64,000 nt of DNA from Oreohelix idahoensis. Its lineage: Eukaryota; Mollusca; Gastropoda; Stylommatophora; Oreohelicidae. The number at the start of each line of letters is the position of its first letter. Position 1 is the first letter of the stretch. The translations under genes and the position numbers were made by a program. The notes under the pieces are model-generated. The model saw only the letters and a program-made list of their open reading frames with translations, made no database searches and was not told the DNA's origin. Positions 54,850-64,000 of the stretch are shown here, piece by piece. Where the stretch lies: the NCBI GenBank assembly GCA_024509875.1, contig JAMPIV010009927.1:141001-205000 (forward strand), written 5' to 3'.

Positions 54850-54892
54850 AACTGTGGCTGACGAAGGGTAAAACCCGAAAAGAGTCTTGTCT
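54850..54892 (+). ncRNA. Hammerhead-ribozyme-like motif
   Basis: CTGACGA at 54858-54864, then GGGT/ACCC pairing (stem II, 54866-54876), then GAAA at 54877-54880 and a GTC at 54884-54886. This is the order of a type I hammerhead with a minimal stem III, and Penelope-like elements are known to carry such ribozymes. Weak points: one extra A between CTGACGA and stem II, and stem I built largely from G-T pairs. It may be a decayed ribozyme. Confidence 0.4.
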
Positions 54893-54900
54893 CATGTGTA

Positions 54901-56559
54901 CAGTTTATTTGTAAAACTGATTTCATACCATATTATTTTTTAATTTATATAAGAAAAGGAAACCTACTATTTCCGAGAAATGAGATTATAATGCATAAAA
55001 ATAACCCCCCCCCCCCCCCCCCGGAAAAAAACCTAAGTGTTATTAAAAGAGACACAAACCTTGTCTAGGATATAATTAAAGACAAAAACGTAACAAAGAA
55101 ATTAAAGGAAAACTAAAAATAATATATAGTAAACTTATTAAGTAGTAAATAAACTTAATAATGAACTGTGTAAATTATTATGTAGGTAGGTAGCTAATAT
55201 TCCCCAGCAGAATAGTAACTGAAAAAAAACTAAAGCTACTTGCCTTATCTCCATATCCAAATGAATCGCTAACCAATTATTATGTCAGAACAAACACAAA
55301 TCTTCTAGAATATACACAAATCTTCTAGCACAAATAATTTACATGAAGTCTTTTGTGTACACTAAACTGGTAGTAAGGACTCTACGTAGCTGAGAATTAA
55401 TCAAACTTTCCTTGTCAGGAATCCTGCACAAATAATTTAAATGAAGGCTTCTGTGTTGATGAAATTGGTAGTAACAACTCTACATAGCTGAGTATTAATT
55501 AAACTTTCCTTGTCAGGAATCTTGATTTTTTTTAAATTGCATAACAGTTGCAACGCCCTTGTTTATTTAAGTAAGAACTTTACAAAGCTGAGTATTATTC
55601 AAAGTTTCCTTGTCAGGAATCCTGGTTTAGAAAAAAATTGAATAACAGAAACCAACGCACTTCTAAATTTAATGAAAAGGATAAAATTTATATAATTTGT
55701 AAGCTAAGGCCGTTAACCCAAGAAACGGTAAAGTTTTTACGTCCCTTGTCCGTTGAGATAAGAATAAATTGAGTGAAGAAAAATTCATTGCTCAACCTCC
55801 TGATGTTGTACCTTGATGATGTATAGCTTAAAACCTTTCCGGAGAAATGTCCAATACGCTGAAGCAAACCGTATCAAAATCAGTTCAGCGGTTCTTGAGT
55901 TATGAGGTAACAAACAGACAGACGTTCGATGTTATATAAATAAAGATGTATCTATTGTAGGGGTAAATGCTATTGTGGTGGTAATTATGATTAACAGCAG
56001 ATATTGCACTAAAGATAAGAACAATAATTTATTCGAATAATTCACATTAATCTATTTTTTTGAAATCTCTCATGGGTTATTTCTTAACAAGAGAAGTTCC
56101 ATTTTTTTAAACAAACAAACACAGATTAGCATTATGCATTTTTTGTTTTCAATTTATTTGCATACAAACTGCAACTAAAAACTCAACAGTTGACTGTAGC
56201 ACACTAAAAATTACAGAAATAAAAGCGCAATTCTTTTTGATGACTTTTGGTGATTCGTCTGTAAACGTTACTGTGACATCACTGTTGCAATTGTTACAGA
56301 CATGTCAATTTTCGTGTTTAACCACCGATGATGTCGACGACAGTGGCAAAGACGCTATGGAAAAACAAATTCAAACCTTTGATTATTTCACAAGTACAAG
56401 GTTTATAAACAACAATAAGACATACGTTTTTATATATCAGGGGAATGATAAAATGGTACACCATAAGTGTCATTAGCCAGTCTGCAATATGTACAAATGG
56501 AACTTGGAACTGGCGCAAAGAACCAGATGATTGCACTATAAGGGAAATCTTTGTCTGGA
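54901..56559. other. No gene; C-tract, tandem repeat and repeat-like tail
   Basis: Non-coding. Holds an 18-base C run at 55005-55022, the tandem repeat at 55339-55625, a GTTCAGCGGTTCTTGAGTTA motif near 55887 typical of animal repeat tails, and a 79-codon frame at 56237-56476 with no similarity I can place. Confidence 0.5.
55339..55625 (+). repeat. Degenerate ~90-bp tandem repeat, about three copies
   Basis: CACAAATAATTTAMATGAAG starts copies at 55339 and 55427. TTTCCTTGTCAGGAATC recurs near 55408, 55505 and 55606. The third copy lacks its first part. Non-coding; family unknown. Confidence 0.7.
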
Positions 56560-56960
56560 ATCCCCAGGGGAGGAGAAATAGGGGAACATAGAAAGAAAAA
56601 CATGTACAAAGAAACAGGAGACAGACATGAAGGAAACTCTCATTATCTTAATGAGATAATGGAAATAAATGTAGAAAACGATAACAATATTACAGTTGAA
56701 GAAACATCATTACATTATGTAGAATCAAAAGTTTATCTTAGCAGCAATATAGACATTAGTGGTGGGGGCTGACAATGATATCACAATAAGAAAACGTAAA
56801 GGCTGAAGGAGGTTTCCTTGCATTAGGAATTATATGGAGATCAAAAGAAATTCAACACTAAAATTTGAATCTTCAGATCACGTGTCAAGTCAGTCCTATT
56901 GTATGGTTATGAAACACGGAGAGGAGCAAGAATAGCAATCAAAAAGCTACAGACTTTCAT

Positions 56961-58020
56961 AAGTGGATGCTTGTGTAGAATAGAAGGATTGAAACTGTAT
57001 AAGGTCACTAAAGTGGATGCTTGTGTAGAATAGAAGGATTGAAGCTGTATAAGGTCACTAAAGTGGATGCTTGTGTAGAATAGAAGGATTGAAGCTGTAT
57101 AAGGTCACTAAAGTGGATGCTTGTGTAGAATAGAAGGATTGAAGCTGTATAAGGTCACTAAAGTGGATGCTTGTGTAGAATAGAAAGATTGAAGCTGTAT
57201 AAGGTCACTAAAGTGGATGCTTGTGTAGAATAGAAGGATTGAAGCTGTATAAGGTCACTAAAGTGGATGCTTGTGTAGAATAGAAGGATTGAAGCTGTAT
57301 AAGGTCACTAAAGTGGATGCTTGTGTAGAATAGAAGGATTGAAGCTGTATAAGGTCACTAAAGTGGATGCTTGTGTAGAATAGAAGGATTGAAGCTGTAT
57401 AAGGTCACTAAAGTGGATGCTTGTGTAGAATAGAAGGATTGAAGCTGTATAAGGTCACTAAAGTGGATGCTTGTGTAGAATAGAAGGATTGAAGCTGTAT
57501 AAGGTCACTAAAGTGGATGCTTGTGTAGAATAGAAGGATTTTTGAAGCTGTATAAGGTCACTAAAGTGGATGCTTGTGTAGAATAGAAGGATTGAAGCTG
57601 TATAAGGTCACTAAAGTGGATGCTTGTGTAGAATAGAAGGATTGAAGCTGTATAAGGTCACTAAAGTGGATGCTTGTGTAGAATAGAAGGATTGAAGCTG
57701 TATAAGGTCACTAAAGTGGATGCTTGTGTAGAATAGAAGGATTGAAGCTGTATAAGGTCACTAAAGTGGATGCTTGTGTAGAATAGAAGGATTGAAGCTG
57801 TATAAGGTCACTAAAGTGGATGCTTGTGTAGAATAGAAGGATTGAAGCTGTATAAGGTCACTAAAGTGGATGCTTGTGTAGAATAGAAGGATTGAAGCTG
57901 TATAAGGTCACTAAAGTGGATGCTTGTGTAGAATAGAAGGATTGAAGCTGTATAAGGTCACTAAAGTGGATGCTTGTGTAGAATAGAAGGATTGAAGCTG
58001 TATAAGGTCACTAAAGTGGA
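56961..58020 (+). repeat. Minisatellite: 50-bp unit, 21 copies
   Basis: Copies start at 56961 and every 50 bp to 57511. The twelfth copy carries a TTT insertion; nine more run from 57564 to 58013, followed by a 7-bp partial copy. Copies are almost identical (a few single changes, for example in the first copy and near 57186). The unit is LINE6 coding sequence around GCLCRIEGLKLYKV. The 50-bp unit is not a multiple of three, so amplification destroyed the frame. Confidence 0.95.
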
Positions 58021-58125
58021 TCTGATGACAAGAACCAGACAAGTGCCAGTGGAACAAGAGATGAGAAGAAAACGCTGGATATGCATTGGATAGAGATTAA
58101 GGAAACATGTCGAAGGCATTAGCAG

Positions 58126-58481
58126 GCAGAGTTTGTTCTACAATCTCCGGGGTATGAGAGGTAGAGTTTGTTCTACAATCTCCGGGGTATGAGAGGTAGA
58201 GTTTGTTCTACAATCTCCAGGGTATGAGAGGTAGAGTTTGTTCTACAATCTCCGGGGTATGAGAGGTAGAGTTTGTTCCACAATCTCCGGGGTATGAGAG
58301 GTAGAGTTTGTTCTACAATCTCCGGGGTATGAGAGGTAGAGTTTGTTCTACAATCGCCGCGGTATGAGAGGTAGAGTTTGTTCTACAATCTCCGGGGTAT
58401 GAGAGGTAGAGTTTGTTCTACAATCTCCGGGGTATGAGAGGTAGAGTTTGTTCTACAATCTCCGGGGTATGAGAGGTAGAG
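58126..58481 (+). repeat. Minisatellite: 35-bp unit, 10 copies
   Basis: Copies start at 58126 and every 35 bp to 58441, with a short partial copy at 58476. Unit GTAGAGTTTGTTCTACAATC plus TCCGGGGTATGAGAG. It derives from the LINE6 region encoding SLFYNLRGMRGRGRPK. Single-base variants occur in a few copies (58218, 58277, 58354-58359). Confidence 0.95.
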
Positions 58482-58649
58482 GGAGACCAAAGAACACAAG
58501 GAGAAGAGAGCTGGAGATAGGCATGAAAGGGATGAAGAAGATATGGATAGACTTTGAGTTGATGGCACGGGTGATGAAGACAAGGCATAACTTTGGGTTG
58601 ACTTTTGCTCCTGGGGCAGCTGAAGAATGATGATGATAAAGGAAATCAA

Positions 58650-59475
58650 ATAAACATAGACAAACTTTCACAGATGGCAAAGGCATGCTAATTTGTTAAT
58701 GATCTGTACATCTTATAGAACTGAAGGCAATGATCTTATATAAATAGACATAAAAATAGGCTACAGCTATTTTCTACTGTTTTTAATGGAAATTAATGCA
58801 TTCGTAATGTTAGACATCTCGCTGCATATTCACTTTAAAAGATATCGAAAGAGGTTACGAGAACAAGCCATACTACACAAACAAGTTGAGAAAATAGAAC
58901 AAATGTAAGGGGGAAACATAAAGAAGAGAAATTACAAAGATGCGTATCCAATACCATAATTCCCGTCGTAACGTACTTTGGTCTCTCGGTCTGTCACACT
59001 TTGCACACCGTCATTTGCGCACTTTTTTCTATTTTCGAGACAGTACATTAACTTTCAAGCACAGCTAAAGGAGGGCAACTGTGGTTTAAAGTTAGACAAT
59101 AATTGTATTGTTTCACCTTATATGTACTCTCCCAAAAATAGCAAAATGTGACGGTGTGCATTAAATCAACAAACAAGCAAGATACTCTTCTGTCCAGTTT
59201 GATTCGGGAAATGGATTTAACTCATCATTTTTCTTAAAAATAACCTGAAAATGTAAGTTTTTTTCATTGTTTCTTCGAGACAAAATTTTAATATAAAGTA
59301 TTGCAGACTTATTCTTATGGATCAAAGTTATAAGATGGCTAAAAGGAAGATACAATCGCGTCATTCACAGCGAGCAAGCGAGACTATAGAAGAAGCCGCA
59401 ATGTAATACGTGTAATAGAAACAACACACTATAATTAAAACCTGCCAATTTTGTCGCGTTGTTGCTAGTCGTTAC
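58650..59475. other. No gene recognised
   Basis: Non-coding. A minus-strand stretch at 59161-59235 is preceded by a TTTTCAG acceptor-like site and stays open to a TAA, but its phase does not fit the EF-hand exon at 60917-61049, so I do not call it an exon. Confidence 0.4.
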
Positions 59476-59480
59476 GTAAG

Positions 59481-60196
59481 TGTCACGGCGCTATTTTGGG
59501 CCGTGCGTTAGCTGCTTGCTCATAAGCAAAGCAAGCTTTCGGGAACGGCGGAACAGGCTGGCGAAAAAAGCCAATCGGCTGGGTCATGTGACCAGCGGGA
59601 AATTCGGACGCCAAGGGTTTATGAGCGCCAAGGGGATTCAGCTCTCAACTGTCGTCCCGGGTGGACGCGTCTCTGCCAGCTTGTATGCTGCCCATATTCT
59701 ATGGAATATTTTGATACAGTGCCTGCCATTTGAGTCTTGTCCTGGTGGTATTTATTCTAGAGTAGTAGTTATTTTCTCAGTGGTAACTGAAGATGTGTCG
59801 TGAGAGTGCATTTTGATAGTTGTCAGTTTAACAATCACATGTTTCTTGCCACTTGGTTGAGAGGAATTCACCGTAGCAGATAAGGTGTCATAGTGCCTAT
59901 TCTTGTACATTGATATGTATGTCAGTTTGCAGTGGCAGTGTATATCTATATATACTTTTGCATTTCATGATGGCTGTGTGTGGCCAAGTTACGACTTTGT
60001 GAATAAAGGGATACTATCTGTTTAGAAGCGTTATTTCCTTGTGTCAGCCATTGTTCTTGTGGTCATACTCTAGTGTACACAAGCCAGTGTTTGTTATAGT
60101 AAATCCAGTACGACAGTGGTATAGCCTTGAGAATTGGGGGGGGGGGGGGGTTCAGTTAGCATCTTCCACCCACCATAGTTAGAGACGGTACTGACA
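59481..60196 (+). repeat. Solo LTR, 716 bp, with 5-bp target duplication
   Basis: Begins TGTCACGG and ends GGTACTGACA, so the ends form a TGTCA/TGACA inverted repeat. It is flanked by GTAAG at 59476-59480 and 60197-60201. It contains AATAAA at 60002-60007 and a G15 run at 60136-60150. This is the product expected when the two LTRs of an element recombine. Unrelated by eye to the E1-E3 LTRs. The plus orientation rests on AATAAA only. The 107-codon frame at 59480-59803 lies wholly in the LTR and is not supported as a gene. Confidence 0.8.
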
Positions 60197-60201
60197 GTAA
60201 G

Positions 60202-60534
60202 CCAGAAGTGCACTGGGTGTAATTTAGCGCTCAAAGTAATAACTATTCTTTCTAACAGTAAAATATTGAAAAGCAAATTATCTCACATTCAAGTCATGCA
60301 TAATGTTTTAAAATCTGCTATAATGGCTTTCAGCGAACCAAAAAAAAAAAAAAAGAATGGCGTTGTGGATGCCCTTACCAATAATAATACAGAGAGTATA
60401 TTCAATTCATATCCATTATTGGACTTAACAACTGTCAAAACTTCTCAAACATCAGAAAAACAGTATGGAAAATAATCGACTGCTGATAAATACATATACG
60501 TATTCATATCAATTCTATGATATTAGTTTCAAAC
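60202..60534. other. No gene recognised
   Basis: Non-coding; an A13 run lies at about 60341-60353. If the EF-hand exon belongs to an active gene, this is intron or 3' flank. Confidence 0.4.
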
Positions 60535-60870
60535 ATGGTCCCTGACCAAAGATCTGGAGGGGACAATCACATTCAGTGAGATGAGAAGTTAAAGAAAGGC
60601 CATTGATGATACCATGAAAAACAGAATGAGAAAAGGTGACACTAGAAGGGTTGTAGGAACTACCTCCTATATCAAATTACCAGTGCGCGCCTATAGCAGC
60701 AGAAGATCTGGTTTCAGAGCGTGGAAGACCAAGAAGCAGATGGGTAGACACCATCACAGACATCCTACAACAACAACATCACAGACATCCTACAACAACA
60801 CGGCCTCACAGCGGCCAAGACGACATACTTGGCACAAGAACACAAACTTATGTTTAACAGCATTAGTGGA
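60535..60870 (+). pseudogene. Decayed RTE-like LINE tail
   Basis: The first 130 bp resemble 42940-43085 (GGTCCCTGRCC, GCCATTRATGATACCA, ACAGAATGAGAAA). The rest reads RPRSRWVDTITDILQQ in one frame, the typical end of such LINEs, and carries a duplicated ACATCCTACAACAACA. Frames are broken. Confidence 0.65.
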
Positions 60871-60916
60871 AGTAAAAAGTAACGTATATCCACTAATGTT
60901 ATCTCAATGAACTCAC

Positions 60917-61049
60917 GCGTTAAATTCAGCCTCTTCAATCTCGTTGTCTTTATTGCTATCAGTGAGGACAAAAACAGCGTCGATATCAGCCTTGTTGACT
61001 TCTCCGTTCTTATCTTGGTCAAAGAGTTTATAAAAAGCGTCCGCATCAT
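60917..61049 (-). CDS. Internal exon of an EF-hand calcium-binding protein
   Basis: A 133-bp exon on the minus strand bounded by an acceptor (TTTTTAAACAG, ending at 61050) and a consensus donor (GTGAGT, 60916-60911). It begins with two bases of a split codon, encodes 43 codons and ends with two bases of an Ala codon. Two EF-hand loops are visible: DQDKNGEVNKAD (Asp/Asp/Asn ligands, Gly6, Asp12) and DSNKDNEIEEAE (Asn instead of Gly6, Glu12), joined by a helix. Such pairs bind Ca2+ in cytosolic sensors and buffers. Stops lie outside in the same frame. Flanking exons were not found here. The family member cannot be named from 44 residues. Confidence 0.75.
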
Positions 61050-61125
61050 CTGTTTAAAAATGTACAAATATGACATAACTTACATTAATGTTGTTAACGA
61101 TAAGTATAAAATGACAGTGACTACG
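61050..61125 (-). other. Intron sequence between exon and LTR
   Basis: 76 bp between the EF-hand exon acceptor and the LTR; T-rich toward the acceptor in minus-strand sense. A branch point is plausible but cannot be fixed. Confidence 0.5.
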
Positions 61126-63618
<2,493 letters not shown>

Positions 63619-63674
63619 GTAAAAATAACTTGAACAATAAAAGAATCAGTACCTTCAGAGCACCAAAAAAACGT

Positions 63675-63722
63675 TAACTTTACCGCTAGAGGCAAGAGTT
63701 CTAACCGTTTAGCCAGTCGGAG
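63675..63722 (-). repeat. tRNA-like SINE head fragment
   Basis: In minus sense GACTGGCTAAACGGTTAGAA is followed by CTCTTGCCTCTAGCGGTAAAG, resembling the A-box half of a tRNA. No B box follows, so it is a SINE remnant and not a tRNA gene. Confidence 0.45.
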
Positions 63723-64000
63723 ACATAAAAAGAATATAGATAATGAACCAATAATCTGGTCCCCTATCGCTTAAATTCACATTTCATTAATTACTTCTCC
63801 ATATTGGTGAACATACCCAGACCGAAAGGTTTTTTAGTGTTTGGACATGCGCGCTAATATAACCAGCGGACCTTATATGTAGGTTGAATTCGACGTTACT
63901 CGTCAAAAGGAGACAAAATTTTACTATAAAAAATTAATTCCTTCATTCATCCATTCACGTCATGTTTCACTTCCTATGGAGTCACCACTTGAAGTTGTCA
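63723..64000. other. No gene recognised
   Basis: Non-coding end of the window; nothing identifiable. Confidence 0.4.

Larger units (their letters stand above)
52725..54900 (+). mobile_element. Penelope-like element, 5'-truncated
   Basis: RT and GIY-YIG endonuclease in the order unique to Penelope-like elements, followed by about 400 bp of 3' sequence with a hammerhead-like motif. The N-terminal part upstream of the conserved RT is missing. No flanking LTR-like repeats or target duplication were found. Confidence 0.85.
56560..58640 (+). pseudogene. LINE6: RT C-terminal fragment expanded by two minisatellites
   Basis: The LINE can be read around the repeats: ESKVYLSSNIDISGG (56725-56770), VKSVLLYGYETRRGARIAI (56890-56945), QTFISGCLCRIEGLKLYK, then after the first array LMTRTRQVPVEQEMRRKRW (58022-58078), and after the second array GRGRPKNTRRRELEIGMK (58479-58530). 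These are consecutive blocks of the post-palm region of RTE-like LINEs. The two arrays (56961-58020, 58126-58481) are amplified pieces of this same coding sequence. RT palm and endonuclease are missing. A short GATGATGATA tail follows at 58628. Confidence 0.85.

Noticed and set aside
56961..58020. Regular repeats resembling a CRISPR array
   Set aside because: Direct 50-bp units without spacers, in eukaryotic LINE sequence: a minisatellite.
59161..59235. Possible last exon of the EF-hand gene on the minus strand
   Set aside because: It has an acceptor-like TTTTCAG and a stop, but the phase does not match the donor at 60916 and it shows no EF-hand residues.
59480..59803. 107-codon frame
   Set aside because: Lies within a solo LTR and has no recognisable domain.

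Overview
This window is animal nuclear DNA: A+T-rich, with no bacterial operon structure, and made almost entirely of transposable elements. RTE-type LINEs with a TWNVRT-type endonuclease start, I/Jockey-type LINEs with RNase H, a Penelope-like element with a GIY-YIG domain, Ty3/Gypsy elements of unusual gene order, tRNA-derived SINEs and a spliced EF-hand exon together suggest an invertebrate. A mollusc or other lophotrochozoan is the best guess; the species cannot be told from the sequence.

Positions 1-35394 are best read as one nested stack. The outer element (E1, minus strand) is a Ty3/Gypsy element. A partial 3' LTR lies at 2536-2889, the integrase, protease and gag remnants at 2932-6060, a broken leader and tRNA-Pro-like primer site up to 17663, and a 5' LTR at 17664-19656 plus 34856-35394. 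Its leader is split by LINE1 (6548-17345, plus strand, 12-bp target duplication), and LINE1 is itself split by a second Gypsy element (E2, 9963-17185, minus strand). The E1 5' LTR is split by LINE2 (19657-34842, minus strand, 13-bp target duplication, 5' part inverted), and LINE2 holds a third Gypsy element (E3, 19738-28803, plus strand, long near-identical LTRs). In E1 and E3 integrase lies upstream of, or without, reverse transcriptase. This is the gag-protease-integrase-RT-RNase H order of the Gmr1 lineage rather than the usual Gypsy order. E2 and E3 have both lost the integrase catalytic core.

Positions 35395-58650 are a graveyard of shorter insertions: a tRNA-Arg-like SINE with target duplications, a 357-bp-arm palindrome with a tRNA-like core, several RTE LINE fragments on both strands, a dispersed 180-bp repeat, a decayed Tc1/mariner-type transposase, a Penelope-like element with a hammerhead-like motif in its 3' region, and a LINE fragment whose C-terminal region has grown two separate minisatellites (21 x 50 bp and 10 x 35 bp).

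Positions 58650-64000 hold a 716-bp solo LTR with perfect 5-bp target duplications, a LINE scrap, one good host exon (133 bp, minus strand, two EF-hand loops, consensus splice sites) and a 2.5-kb LTR of the E1 family 76 bp upstream of that exon. The exon is the only convincing piece of a host gene. No element looks fully autonomous: LINE1 has two in-frame stops, LINE2 several frameshifts, E1 lacks RT, E2 lacks RT and the integrase core, and E3 lacks protease and the integrase core.
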